A stretch of DNA of 64,000 nt from Struthio camelus (Eukaryota; Chordata; Aves; Struthioniformes; Struthionidae), in NCBI RefSeq assembly GCF_040807025.1, contig NC_090943.1, positions 23,961,213-24,025,212 of the forward strand. The letters are read 5' to 3'. Both the position numbers and the translations under genes were made by a program. Positions within the stretch are counted from its first letter, which is position 1. Each line of letters opens with the position of its first letter. This document shows, piece after piece, positions 37,601 to 52,600 of the stretch. The notes beneath the pieces were generated by a model. The model had not been told where the DNA came from. It did not search any database and saw nothing but the letters and a program-made list of their open reading frames with translations.

Positions 37601-40600
37601 TATTTGTGTGAACATACGATGTATATAGGAGTCCTTCCTTCAATTTTTTTTCTTTTATAATATGGTGAGAAGAAAACTGTGCTTGAGTAATTAATTTACA
37701 GACATGCCAAAACTCTTCTACCAAGGCTTTATTCTTTTTAAGAGCTGATACAAATACAAGTTAGAGGAACACATGTCTGAAGTAGCTAAGCCACATGAGC
37801 TGCCCAGCTTAGTGTTATGAAATTGGTCACATAGGGCTCAATGCTGCACAATTTGAGCAGTAAGGCTTTAGTTCATCGAAACTATTGAATATATTCAGTG
37901 TGAAATAGCTGGGTATTACCTGAGAATTCAGTGAGTTTTCTTGTGAGTTCAGAACCGTGAAGGATTTTGTGGGATGAGACCAGAATATTGAATGCTTTGC
38001 AGCCTGGGAAGTGAGTTTCGTTACTGAATGCTGTCAATTCTAACCTCATTTTGAGCTGATGGATTTCAGGGCAGGCTTTCATTCCTTAGAGCGCTTCTAA
38101 GGACACTGCTTCTGTGAGCAGATCCTCCTGTCTGAACACGATGCCTATGCAGAATCCCTTTCAAAACTCATAGTGAAAAGCATCAGCATTTCGTAGAAAA
38201 ACGGAAGTCAGATGACGGTCTGCTTCAAGTAATACACAGGTGTTTCTTTATTCTTTCTCAGAATTGGTCTGCAAGGTGATGTATCTGATCCACGGACAAA
38301 GAGTTTTCTGTATATCCTTGATATTCTCCCGAGGTATAAATTAACTTCTCTACTAGTAATATGGTGTCAATTGTTTATTTCCACATGATCCTATGTAACT
38401 GTTAAATACTTGTCTTTTACTAACACCGTTATCTTCTCGTAGTTATTGTATGTGTCTTCCCTGTGTGGTTTTCTTTTTTGTTGTGTATCTATTTAAACTG
38501 TGGCCAAAAGAAAAAGGTTGGATATTGTTTATTTTCAGTTATATTCAGTTCAACGTAAAACTTCCACTGACTTTGTTTAGAAGCAGGAGTAGGTAATATA
38601 ACATTCTGCTAATGAGCATCATGGAAGCATGAAAATAGTTAGAAATATCAGGTAAAATGCCTTGATTCACCATTAAGTCATCTTTTGATTAGGTAACGTT
38701 TGAAAGAATTTGATTAAATCTGTTATTGGCTCCAAAATGCAATACATCTTCCTTCCGCTTCCCTTCTTTCTCAGAGTCTCTAGTCTTGTCTTTTTGGTGC
38801 TGCTTCTAGATATCTTGGGGCAGATTGTGTATTTTTTGTTTGTAGTACGATCCCCTGAGTAGTAATACTAAAAATTTCACTAGCACTGAACTGTCTGAGC
38901 AGTGCTCCTCTTTTTGTGTTCGTCTGCCATTTTTGTCTACTGGAAATCCCAGTTCGTAATAAAGTAGCCCTGATTATTGGTATTATTTATTTTTGAAACA
39001 GTAAATCCAAACAAAATGTTCGTTGCTGACCTAAGTGGTTGTTACTGAGAATATTAAAAATCAGCTCCAAGTAATGCTTGCAGTCTCTTTTGGGAAGAGA
39101 TACACAGCACTGTAAGCACCCTTTCTAGGGGAGTGGAGCAAGCAGTTGCTCATTGAGATTATCTTGCAGAAATCTCTGCTCCTGGATTGAGATGCCTGTT
39201 GGGCACCAGCTGGCATCAGCCTGGGAATTTCCATCAGTTACAGTCCACCAGACGTTTCCATTCTGGCAGTCCTGCTTATGCTGGAGACCGGAGCAGCTGC
39301 TATCAATATATTCCTTTGTCAGTTAATCTTACTCTCAGAACTGGAGGAGGAGGAAGAGAAGTCTTGCTGCCTCATTTTTTTTTCCCCTACAAATTCTTTC
39401 TGCATAGAAAGAAACCAGTACCATCGACAGACTTTCTCTCAATCTGCTGTTACCACAGGGAGAAGAGGGTCTTCATCCTCCTTCTAGAAACAGCTTTGAT
39501 GCAGCCAGCAGCATTAGTGGGATGACCTCCTTTCCCTTGTCATTAAGAGATGGAGACTATAGACACGAATGATTTGGCTGAGATGACCCAAGAAATCTGG
39601 CAGAGAGCACAAGAAATCCATTTGACTAGATTCTGTAGCCCAGTGAATTAGACAAATAATAGATATAAAGAAAGATTTTTATTACTCCTCATTTTTCATT
39701 AGAGACAGGAAAATAGGGAGGTAGGTAGCCTTCCAAAAGTTGCAAAGAATATTTTTGTTTGAGCAAGGAACCTTCTCACTGACCTTTCAGAATGTTAAAT
39801 TAAATTAAAACCAGCAGAATGTCTGTAAGTTAATCATTTGTCAGAATATTAGCTTCTTCCTTATCCTTAAGGGAATCCTGACCTCAGTATTCCTCTCCAT
39901 TAAGCTGAGGCACAGTTAAGAGGGGACGCTGTTGTGCAGTAAGGTGGAAATGCTGCTTCCTGGTTGCTGTGGGCTTAGCTGGATAAAAGGCTGAAGCTTT
40001 TCCCTTCTCAAAACCAAAGCTTTAGACGCTCCAGGGCACGTTCTTCATCATGACGATGCAAAGGAGCCAGGCTTGTCTGTGACGCTTTATCTCAGCACCC
40101 CATGAGGCACCCCTGACATCCCTTATCTCCCTTGGGCAGGTCGTTCTGTGAAGAAACTGTTTCTGTAAGCAGTCTGTAATATGTTCAAGATGGTGGTTTA
40201 TGCAGTTTCTCAGTTCCAATGGATTTATGTTTTACTGAGATAGTGTTTGTGTATGTTTTGGAAATGACGTCTTTGCCAGACGTTGACTATGGAGAATTTC
40301 AGACCAAAAAAGGGAAATTCTGAATATAGAAATTATCACTTCACGTTCTAAATTAGAATGGCATGTGTACAATTTGTGGAAACTATAAAATAATTTCCTG
40401 TCGCTTGGGTGTTCCTACCTTATGTTCAGCCTTTTATAATGAAATATAGCTTAAATGAGGCTCAAAGATAGCCTGGGAAGGCTAACATTAAAGGCATGGA
40501 AAGGACAAGTTCAGGGCCTGGGAATGCTTGGGAAGTCCTTTGATGCATCCAGCCAGTGAATATAAAGTCTGACCCAAATGGTCTGGATACTGTTTATTGT

Positions 40601-43600
40601 GCCCACGCCATAACCCAGTGAAAAATAATGCTAAAACTCCAGTTTTCCAGTTTTCCAGACATAATATTAAAACCTGCCATGTACATAATGCATCCTCTTT
40701 GTGCAGTGGTTATTTGCCTTGTCACTTGTTGGTCTTGTCCCAGCTCTTGCATTTCAGCCTGTGCTCTAAAGTTGTTACTTCAGAAATAAGCTTCCCAGCA
40801 GGTGATGGTGATCTTGATTAAGGGTAAACATACCAGCAGATGTATTCTCCATTCTTCTACAGGGAATCTGGCTGCTTCTTTCTTTTCCAGTTACTATTAT
40901 TTTTTTGTGTTTTTACATTTTACTTTGTATCTTGTGCATTTCCTAGTTTCTTGTTAGATGCTTTGGTTCTTCTTGCGAATTTCTTAAACTGATGGAAATT
41001 AAGAATGTCATAAAATACATTCTGCTGTGATTTACATCAGTGCAAGTCTGAAGTCACTTACTGACTTAAGTAAAGTCAGTAATGCCTCTTTCTGGCAGCA
41101 TTAGTGTTCTGTTCCCGTATGCTGTGTTGAGAACCCGTGTGTGGCACACAGACCCTGTCTATGTTAGCCTTAATAGAATATTAATCAGTGAAGGAATGTT
41201 CCTAAAAACTTGAAACTGAATCATCTGTGCTTTTAAATCGTAGGAACGGTCCCTGGCACAGTTTTGGCATGTTTTTTTCTCCAGAGATTTAATATGCCGT
41301 TTCTGGAAAGAGCCTATTTCCAGACTTCTGCACTGATGCTGCTAAACCTCATGAGCCTCCTTCCCCTCCCTCTTCAAAATGAAAAAGTTAATTGTATAAA
41401 ATTGAGAATATGTGCAGTTTGAGCTCTGAAAATGTAGTACACCTTAAAACAAAGCAATTAAAAGAATACTGATACTGCATTACTAAAGTTGATATCACAT
41501 TTTGACATTGATTTCAGGTTTATGTGCTTTAAAAAAAAAAACAGGTTTCCTGTTCCATGGATGAATGATGATATTTTTCCCCCTGACAATTATCTTACCT
41601 ATTACAAACTCAGTCTTTTGAATAATAATATTATGCTTTAGGAAATGAACCGTGGTAAACATTTTCAAAAATACATGCATGTGGTAGAGGTGGGGCATTA
41701 AGTGAACAAAAGCAGTTTTGGTTTTTTTTTAATTACAGTCCACATTTCTGATTCAGTTGGGCATTACTTGATCTTGGCAACCTTGAAAGTTGAGGTACGT
41801 TTGTTGAGGAGGCTTAACTTTAACAACTAACGTGTCAAGGAAATATTTTCATCTTTCTTACAGCTAAACAAATCGGTCTGGTAATATATAAGGTAGTTTA
41901 CACCCTGCTCCTCTGGTCTGTTTTTCTTCTTGTAGGCTCCAGAAGCTTCCGAAATACATACTCTTAGAAAACGTTAAAGGTTTTGAATCCTCTTCTGCAA
42001 GGTAAACTCTAACTTAGGCATGTTTTAGTTTTTAAGAAAGGACGTTTTCTTTAGGAGGTGAAAGCAGGATTTTTATTTTCTAGAATTTAAGTTAAGAAAG
42101 TATGGGGTGAGAAGGGACAGTTAGCAGCCCTGGCTAAAAGTAATTTTTTAAATTTAGGAGTGAAAATCTTAGGATTTGAAAGGAACTTGCTGAAAGATTA
42201 TTTCTCTAAGCAGCTAAGATCAAATATGTTATAACTTGAACAAGTTAATTCTGTTGTTCATCGTCCATGATCTTATGTGCTTTAGAAAGGGAGAGTATTC
42301 ATTTTTAAAGAAAATAATAATATGTGTAGCACTCAGGATTTGGGTTTTTTATACATGACAGGAACTCATGGTATTTTGTGTTCAAAATCACAGTAGAGTG
42401 TATTGGCTTTGTTCAGTACCTTTGTTGATACTAGATCATAGCTGGTTCAGTGTTGACATCAAATGCTCTGGAGAGATGATACGAAAATGGTATATAACTT
42501 TGTTTGAAATGCAGAAGAGGAAAGTTGGCGATAAGGTTACCTAATGACAGCAGGAGCATTCTCCTTACTTGCAGGCAAAGCAGGAGACAGGGAATTGTAG
42601 TTGTCTTTCTCACTGCTTGGAGGAATAGAGTAGGATCTCTTCCTAGCATTCCTTAAAGTACCAAGAGACAGGCCAGCCTGCATGTCATTGCACTCCTTAA
42701 TGAATATGACAGGCAGCTGGAAGGGCATGTCCAGCTCTCTGGCTGGTTAAAGCCTGCAGAAATCCTCTGTGAACACATACTGGAGGTTCAAACTACTGCT
42801 GTAGTCCCTAAGATTCCCTGCGATTTGCTTTAATAGCCAGCATTTGAAACAACTTGTAGCTCAGAAAACACACTGGACAAAATTCTTCCTTTCCCTTATG
42901 ACACCTGGCAGAGCCAGGTGCAGGTCACAGCTCTTAATTTTTATATCGTTTTAGCTTGCTACAGCCTGGATAGAATAGTAAAGACAAGTCTTACTGGGCA
43001 GGCTTTCAGTTCAGTGGATTTCCCCATGTTTTTAAGAGTACAGTCCTGCCTCACTTTTATTACCAGAGCCACCAATTTGTGTTACACTTTGAATTATGGC
43101 TTTTATTAGGCTTAGCTGATGCCGTGTACCTGAACAGAGGGAAGTAGTTAGCTAGCTGTGGCAGTTTTAATCTCCTATTTTATAGTTCACAATAAAGAGA
43201 ATGTCTTGCCCTCTGGTTATTTTCCTTGCTGACACACTGCAAGTACTCTTCCAGAGATGGGTTATTTTTTGAAGGAGCGTTTCCTCCAGAGTAGTTGTGG
43301 GATACCTGCAAATGTGTGTTAGTCATTCTTGGCTACAGTAACCCCAAACTTCATATGTTGTCTCCTCAAGCGCAGAAATGAATTACTTCATATCTGTAAA
43401 TCTCTGTCTGATTCTTTCAGTGAATCTGATGAATGTCTTAGTATTTAAGGTATTGCATTTCATGTGTTTTTATTTAGGATGAAAAAGGGCCTAAAGAGTA
43501 TATGAGTGCTTATGAGAGGAGTAATTGCTTTTTGAATTTTCTCACTGCCAGAAATGAACTTCTGCAAATACTAGAAACATGTGGATTTAAATATCAAGAA

Positions 43601-46600
43601 TTTCTCTTGTCTCCAACCTGTGTGAGTACTAATATAATTTTAACTCTTTGAACTGTATAGAGCCTAGAGACCTTTGAAAATGATTTACTGTATTGGAAAA
43701 CAGAGCGATGCCCAGTACTGAGGACAGTCTTGTGAATGAGAGAGCCATCTGGCATGGCTTCTGATTTCTCATTCAGTATATTGACATATACTGCTGCTGT
43801 TACTGTTGAGGTCCCAGTCCCTTATTGCTTTGCAACCATTGACATTTTTAAAATCAGCATACATTTACACTATGACCAGGAAGGTGGTTTTCCTAACAGC
43901 AACCTCGTGACTTCAGAAGTGCTGATGCCTGTGATTTTCCCCAGTTCAGAAAACTTGACTGTGTCATTTGTGGGAGGAGGGGCTCTGTTTGCATGCTTCC
44001 CTAGCAACTGAAAAAAGAATTAAGGGAGAGTTCAGATTGTGTAAGGCTCGATGGAATTGATGGAGTGCCATCCGTGTTTGAGAGAAGCTTATAAAGAGTA
44101 GATTGAAAACCAGTTGTGGTACGTTTGTTTCGTTGTTAGATATGTTATATAGTTCCATGTTCAGTAAGACAATGAAACACCTTCTTGCTTCTTTATTGAA
44201 AACAGATAGTGTCTGTCCCAAGAAATTGTGATGATAATGTCATTTTTCTTCTTACCTCACATAAAATGTTTGTTTACATTTCTGTTCATTTACAGAGAAA
44301 ATCAAAACCAAGAAGAAAAAATATTTGCTTGCTTGTTTGCTTGAGGATACTTAGGCATGGAAGTTATGTTCATGGGTTCAGTACAAGTGCTTAGGTATTA
44401 CCAGTTAATTTTAGTATCTTCCAAATGGCAAGATATATTAGTGTGACATAGTTTTATTACTGTAAATAATGGTATATAGCTTTTATGACAATATAGATCA
44501 CCTCTGTTCTTTTTATGATGTGGAGTAAAGGCTTGTGGATTTTGCTTACAGCTTGGCATTCCCAATTCTAGACTGCGATATTTTCTAATTGCAAAGCTTC
44601 ACGCAAAGCCGTTTTCCTTTCAAGCTCCTGGTCAGGTGAGTGTAATTTCTGTTAGTTGAATTTGTTTTGTTTTATGATGATTGAGGGCTAAATTTTCAGT
44701 ACGCTGATGCGGGGAAGAATAGAGAGATAAGGGGTGTTAACACAAAAGTTCTAATATGTCTTTTTTTTTTTTTCCCCCTTGCTGAGTCTTCTAAGGGCTG
44801 AAATGCTTGCCATTGGCTTAGATGGCTTAAAGCAGTTCAGAGAAGTTTTTGGAGGCCATTAGCACGCTAGAAAGCAATGCATTTTGCTACCTTTTTCGTA
44901 GTCTTGGAAATGTCTTTTTTAAGGGTCGTAATTTGCAATCATTGCAATCATCAGCAAATCTTGGTGCCAACATCTTTTGAAATCTTCATACAAGTAGTAG
45001 AGTTACTTGCTTTGTTCTGAACATCTCTGAAGGAATTCGAACTGCAGATTCTGCAGGTGACTTGTTTATTGCACTATCAAATGCAGTTCTTTAATTTTTC
45101 TCACAATTTATTACTACTTAGATATTGACAAGGTTCCCAGATCAAGATCTAAAAGACTTAATCAAAGACAAAGTTGCTGACAAACTCGATGAAGCTAGTT
45201 CTTCCTTGCTCTCTAAAGAGAAGAATTTCAGTCCGAGCTTTGGTCCTGATTGCAGCAGCAAGAACTTACCAAAAGAGGCCTTTCTTTTTAAGCTTGAAAC
45301 AGCAGAAGAAATGGAAAGGAAGCATAGTCAGGACAATGATTCCTCTATTCAAATGCTAAAAGATTTCCTAGAAGAGGATAATGAAGAGATAAGTCAATAT
45401 TTCTTACCACCAAAGACCTTATTGCGCTACGCTTTTTTGTTAGACATTGTTAAACCCACCTGCCGGAGATCCACATGCTTCACAAAAGGGTAAGTTACAA
45501 AGAAAATCTTTTGCTGAATCCTGTCCTGAAACTTTTGTTTTTACTTGCGTACTTTAAAAACAAGGAGAGCCATTTCATCAAAAAGACAGGCCTCTCTGAG
45601 AAAAAAAAATTGCTCTAATATAGCGTGCTTCCTCATCCAGTAGAATGCCAGCATGAGAATCTCTCTGGCAGAACATCATATGCCCACTCCAAAAAAGCTT
45701 TCACAAAAGACAGTGCCATTTGTTGTTGACCTTCACAGAAGCTTAATTACCCCTGCGGAAATATGGTTCCAGTAGACTGGTATAGTACTGATTCATTAAT
45801 GAATTTCTTTATATTGCTCACTGAAGTTATAAAGTGTTACGTGTGACAGATCCATTCCTCATTAAAACTGTCTCCACTGTGCATTTTATTGATTTCCTGG
45901 ATTTTTCAGCTTTGTAGGTCGGAAGAGCTGTGGATGGGGCATCTGTCATAAAACCAGTTAGGTGTCTGCATTGTAAATCATATTTGTTTGAGCAAAACAT
46001 CCAGTGCTTTTATGTCCCATAGTTTTCTGATTTGTACACTGGAAATTTAAGGCTGACTGCCTGAGATTGTTGAATGTCCTGAAATCCTGCTGATAAAGGG
46101 TCAGGAGCTTTTCAGCTAAATGCATTTGTATTGAAAAATGCCAGTTGGAGCATGGACGTTTGTGGGACATGTTAATATCAGTGAATTTTTCAAATTAGAC
46201 AGTTGTTTGGAAATCTCAAGAAATTTCAAAAAATTGCTTTTTAGTTGATGACTTAAAGCAGGTTGTTTTCTTTTATTGTTAGAAATTAAAATGGCTGATG
46301 GCATAGACAGAATTACTGTAGATTTTGTGATTTCAACTTTTTGATGATATAAAGGCTGAGGAAAAAAAATCAAAATTTCAAAATTTTTGGAGCAGCAAAG
46401 CCTCTGATTGACATAAGCCTTTTCTGCCTTCGCTGTTTTGAATTGTGAGGGAGTCAGCATCTTGTGGGATCTATTTCTTAACTAAAACAGTCAAATAAAA
46501 ACCGTAGGCAGACTGATCCCTTGTTTATCTCATACATTTGTCATACGTGTAATCAAAAATAAATTGTCCAGTTGTGGTTCCACTCGAATGCGTCGTGGTA

Positions 46601-49600
46601 TTTTATGGTTATGTTTATCACATTCAAACTGAAGGAGACTCCTGAGTTGGAAATATGAAGTCTTTATGTAAAGTGGAGGGAAACCTGGCCTTGAACATTA
46701 GTGTTACCCTTATGCTGATTTGGAAGGAATCAGGCCAGATACTTGCGGCAGTTCTTCTTGGCTCAGAATGTAAGATGCTGAGTTACTGTCTTTGTTCCCT
46801 TTTTTTATGAGCAAGACTGGAAGCAAGATTGCCAAAATGGTCCTCAGTGTGGTCATATCATTTACAGCTCTGCATTATAATTGCATTTCAGGCTTCATCC
46901 GAGTCAGTTTCTCAGACCAAGAATATGTTGCTGCTGGATGTATTCTAGGAGTTGTTTTTAGCTTTCTCTGAGGCAAATTTGGGAAATGGGACCCTGGATG
47001 GAGCAGAGCAGTACTCTGAGTAGTACAGAGAATCCCTTTGCTGAGATGCCTGCGTGGTGTCTTACTTAAGAGAGTCATGCTTATCACCAACACTGAGAAC
47101 GGGGACATTTTTTTTTCCTCACTTGTGAGTGGTCTTCAGAGAGTTCCAGTAAGGTTCGTGTGCTAAGGATGATCTGGGTATGTTGCATTCATTGCTACTG
47201 CTATTTCAGGAACCTCAAGCGCTTATAGTATATGACACTTTTGCTTTCTGCCTATATCATACCAGTATATCTTCTGAGGATTGAAATGCTTTGGGGCGGC
47301 ACAGGGCAAAATGCAGAGTCCTGTGGTATGTGGCGAATCAAGCAGGTGATCTTGTGATCCCTTCCAATCTTAGATGTCAAGACAGTTTGAACACAGTTCC
47401 TGAGTTCCTTGAGAGCACAGACATGGCAGTTTTTCTTAGGAGCATCATTTGTGGTGGCAGAATTTGTGGGAGAGGCAATTGGCCATTTTAACGAACAGAG
47501 CAAATAAAAGGTGTGATATGTTTATGCTGGATCTGCTTGTAAACTCTTGATGTGCTGTTGACCAGAGGAGCAATACCTTCTAAAATAGTGTAAAATTAGT
47601 TACAGAAACGATAGCATTGTGGAAATCATCTTTTTATGAGTCGTAATACAGGAGACAGCGTACCTAGAAATAATAAATTATGTCTGTGAAAGAATTTTTA
47701 TAAATGCTTGTGGAAGTAAAGAGGGGGGAAAAAAACTTTGAGTCAGGTAAAAATTTAAGACTGCAATTTCTTAAGCCAGCTGCTTCGTTCATTATAACTG
47801 GTAATGAAATATCCAAAAATCAATGACTCATTTCTTACTTTGGCAAAGCTTCCCATATTTCATCACGTTCTGAATCTGCTAGGAATGTTAATTTTTTCTG
47901 TAGTCAGCAGCTGCAATAGTAATTAATAAAAATCCAGCTAACACTGGATGTCTGCTGACATTTGTGTAAGAAAAAAAAACTCACCCGCCCTCACTATTTA
48001 GTTATAAAAATGTCAATATGGTGATCTTCATTTTTAACTGTGTTACGTTATCTTTCTAGACCAAATGGAATTTTTTTGTGGGCAGTTCCATACTCCAGTG
48101 CCAGTTATTTAGAGTGGAACATTTTATATAACGTATATCCCATGGAAAAGATCCTTTTTTTTCCTCAGTAAAGGAAATAAAATACCAGTTTGAAATTTAT
48201 CCTCATGTATTTATTTTGTCTCAAATACATTCATCTGAAATATAAGATCAGATACTGTAAGAAGAATGTCAAACTTTCTCGCTGCCACATGTGTTACATT
48301 TTAAAACCTGATATTAGGTAATTTTCAGAATGCATCTAACCGATTAAATATTATGTATTTACAACACAGTTTAGTTTAATGTTTTTTAATACGTATTAGT
48401 GTTTTTTAATACGTATTAGTGTTTAGGCCCTTTTGTCCTGATGCTAAATGAGATTTGCATATGCTTTATTTGAAAAATGTGGGTTGGTCTCACTGATATT
48501 GGAAGAACTACTCATAAACTTTTCTAACTGGAGAAGAAATTCTCAAGCTTGAGCCCAGCGGGTCATTGCATCTGTGCTAAAGGGAGAATGTTCATTTCTT
48601 CATTGCGGGGTTAGGAAAGCTTGAAAGAAAAATTGTTCCAAGTGTGTTGGTGTAGAGTGAGCCCCAAATGAAGTAAAAGACCCTTGACGGCTGTCTACAG
48701 ATACAAAGAGAAAACTGGGGAGTAGTATCTGTTAATGGTAGGTACAAACCACTGCCATCTGATGCAGGGGATGTTCTGAATTTCTTCCACTGTGCAAAAC
48801 CTATCTATTTCTCTGTCTTGATCTCTTTCAGTTCAGGACGTTCATACACGATTGTAGTTTAGATCAGCAGAACATGTTTCTGAAAGCCCAGCAAATACAT
48901 AATTATGTTTAAATGATAGCATTGGAGAGACTGTAGAGTAAGCATGTAGTTATATAATCAACCACAAAGATCTAAAAAAGCTATCATATGGTTTTATAAC
49001 GTCAATTTACTTACTATTTAGTTGTTTTTTTTTTTTTCCTTGCTAGCTGCTCTGCACAGAAGCCTGACCATCTCCCTTCTCTTTCCTTTCTGGAAAACAT
49101 GCAAACAACCAAAAATTAAGTCTGACTGAATTGCTTTGTTCCTAATGGATTGATATAAAACTTGTAGGCTCGCACTAATGGTCATGTATGGCGAGTCAGT
49201 TTGAACACCGAGGACCCTTTTACCTTTAGCAGTGTAAAATCGGTGAATGTAATGTAGATGGCCCTTTCTGATGATGCTTTTCTTGAATTCTTTGTCCAGT
49301 TGCCTTGTATAAGGCATTAGCAGGGATAAACCCTTGTGTGCTGATTGCAGACTCATCCCCAGGGAGTATGTTCAAAGGCTGATCTGCACTTTCAGGGTTA
49401 GCATTGTTAATAACAAGGACTTCTATTTTATCTATCCAGGAGACTATTTGTTAATCACAGGAAATGAGCTTCATTAAGCTCCCTGCATCTTGGAGTTGTC
49501 AGGATTTTGAAGTCCAATGAAATTTTTCACTTAAGATTTTTACTGTTGTTGTTAAGGTATGGACACTATGTAGAAGGCACAGGCTCAGTTCTTCAGACAG

Positions 49601-52600
49601 CAGTAGATATACAGGTAAGAACATCTAGACTAGCATATGAGAGTGACTTGTTTTAAAACTTGTTTTGTCTGTCTTCAGCTTTGCTATTCTGAATTTATTA
49701 TAATAAAAATGCTTTTAAAGCTACATTTTATGGCAGCTGAATTCCCAAAGAGCAGTTTGTTTAAATCAAGATGATATGTGTGCCTCTTTCTGGGGAGAAT
49801 ACAAGTTGCTATTATTTTATTTTCCATAATGTCACGCAGCGATTTCACAGGGGTATGTGAAAATGTTAAACTGGACTAATTCTATGGATAACTTAGGTTA
49901 CCATGTTGTGAATCTCGGGTCATTTTTTGTGCACAGATGATCCAACAAGCATGTAAAATGTTTGAAGTGTTTGAATAGAAAGCATATTGTTTATCTAGGA
50001 AGACGTAGTATTTTGAAAAGTTCTACTGTGATACTCAGTTCACCACAAAGTGAAGTCTTTGGGCATAGAAATAAATAAATATAAGAAGAAATAGATAGAT
50101 AGAAATGGAAAGATAGAAATAAATAAATATATGAGTGAATCATTATTCAAAGATAATTTTCACAAAGCGTATTCTGTACACAAGCATGTCCTCCTGCACT
50201 TCTGTGCCATTCACTAGTATTATGTGGGCATTTGTAAGCATATGAGGAATGCAGCATTGACATTCAGAATAATCTCAAAGCAAATGTATTAAAACAGCTG
50301 CATCCATACAGCTTAGATTTTGTAGATGGTCAGGCTATTGAGTCATTTTTCTTATTCTGTCATTAACAAATGTTTATACTCCTTTAGTTGCCTCATTGAG
50401 TATTGGTACGGCTTGTAACTGAAGGAAGAAATGATGGATTCCCACATGGCAACATTGGTTTCTTTCTTGTAAATGAATATGTTGAGGTGTTGACTATAGA
50501 AATGCAACACCAATCATAATTTCAAACAAAACATGCTATTGTCTTTGGCACTGTCATAAAGAGATAATCTGTTATGATGCAAATGTTACAGCATAATTTT
50601 ACATGTTCTACCTCTATCAGTGATATCTGTTTTTTTTTTTTGGATATGCTTAATAGCTTGACTCAGTGTTTAAATGCATTGAGAAGAAACCAGAAGAAGA
50701 GAAGCTTATGAAGCTGTCGACATTAAAACTGAGGTACTTTACCCCAAGAGAAATAGCAAATCTCCATGGATTCCCTCCAGAATTTGGTATGTGCTTGCAA
50801 AGTGCCCATTTCTACTTCATTTTTACTGAATGCCAAGTTACCTTTTTGATGGGGATAGTCCATGCTTTTTGTTCTGCAGGTTTTTTTCATACTGCTTTAT
50901 TTTAATGATCAGTTCTTGTTACTTGGCTAACATTTCTCTGAATTTCCATTAGTTTTTCATAATTTATAAAAACTAATCTCTATGGTTATGTTTATTTTCA
51001 TAAATTAGGAAAAAAAGGTTGGAATGAGAAATGCTATATTACTGAATGGCAATGAAGGAAGACCTTTGGTGTAAAGTTGAAACTATTTACACAGCAGCCA
51101 GGATTACCAACAATAGTAATAAGTCAACGTATCTTGCCAGTTTAGGAGGTCTGTTATTGTTTCTCAGTGTCTGAACTGCTTGCTTTTTCTCTTCTACATA
51201 TTTGCAGCTGCTGACAGGGAGGGAATTTCACAGGATACAGATGCTTCTTTGTGCAGGAGTAGCCAGATTCTTCAGTTAATGATCTGTTAAGGCCTCTCTA
51301 TTTTCTAGAAAAAGCAATACTAGCCGTTGGTCTAATAAGGTGAGGTACTTCATTTTCTAACTATTTTTGTGGAGAAGAGGGTGTCAAGGAGCAAGACGGC
51401 ACAATGCCATTACGCTGCATACAGGTCAACCAGAATTAAGCCTGCAACAAGTTCACCAGAGTTCCTCTTGCCCTTCTATAAATAAAGAAAGGCAAGAAAG
51501 CATAGATGTTACTACCTGCTAAGCAGCTTGGCCTGCTGCCATCTTATCAGCTCAATTGATTGTCTCTCAGCAATACCAGCCTCCATAGAATCAGATGTCA
51601 CTGACCTTGAGAAATTCGTTACATTTTCCTTTGAATTCCTTTTGTGACTTTGTGAGTTTTAAAGAGGGCTAATAGTTTGTATAATTTTTCTGTTGCAGTT
51701 TTATTTTTTATTTTTTACTGTTTACAGTTACATTCAAAATTATTACATTTAAAGAACAGTATCAGGGTTGCTAAGTCAAACATTTAGAGTAGTCGGGCCT
51801 AAGCTTGCTTGTAGAACAGTATTTGCAGAGTGTGCTGTGTTGTGTTATATGCCCATATGCAGATATTTTTCATAGCCTGCCTTCTTTAATAGACTCTTTT
51901 CCGCGGACAGCCTCTGTCTTATTACAACTCTCTTCCATATTAACTTAGGCTAATGTAAAGAAGCCTAACAAGCTAAACAGGGCTGCATATTGAATTTCTG
52001 TTTAGTGTGTGATTTTTCCCATTGTTCAGCATGCATCCTCTCTGATATTAAAAGAAGTTTATCATGCTGTCAAGCTGCCTTTTGAACACAGAATTGTCCA
52101 TTTCTCTTTTTTAAGTATGATGTTTATTATAATAGCTGGTGTTTCCCAAACATTAAATCTGTCTTTACAATACCAATGAGGGGTGTGGTAGGGTTAATGC
52201 TGCATCTGCCTCTGTAATATTTTACAGAGAGAGAACTGAGGCAAGGAGATAGTTATGTTTGGAAGACACCATTAATTTAGGGTGACCAGCTTGTAAAGTC
52301 TGGCTATTACTATTTCAGAGTGCTTGGAACGATACAGTGCTTCCTCTGTTCAGAGCTCATCTTCTGGGGCAGCTGTGAGCTTCAATACGTACATGAAAAA
52401 GAACTGAACTCTCACAACAAGTCAAGCTTCTAAGTCTGAGGAGCTTCCAGATAGTCACCATCTATGAAGCACTCATTTAACAAAGTTGTCTTTTATCACC
52501 TAGGAAGCGTGCAGTAGTGTCAGGGACAGATTCCAGCTCTGAAAGGGCAGTACCCTTCTGCCTTAATCATGAGACCTTCTTCACAGTTCTTGCACTTCCC

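Larger units (their letters stand above)
45490..49556 (+). other. TRDMT1: TRDMT1 intron 8
   Basis: 4067 bp. It contains a possible degraded CR1 tail (about 47325-47385) and a perfect 20-bp tandem duplication (48381-48420). No gene recognised. Confidence 0.85.

Noticed and set aside
41058-41082. Perfect 10-bp inverted repeat with a 5-base loop in TRDMT1 intron 4 as an RNA gene
   Set aside because: A stem this short is expected about once by chance in a window of this size, and it lacks the length of a microRNA precursor.
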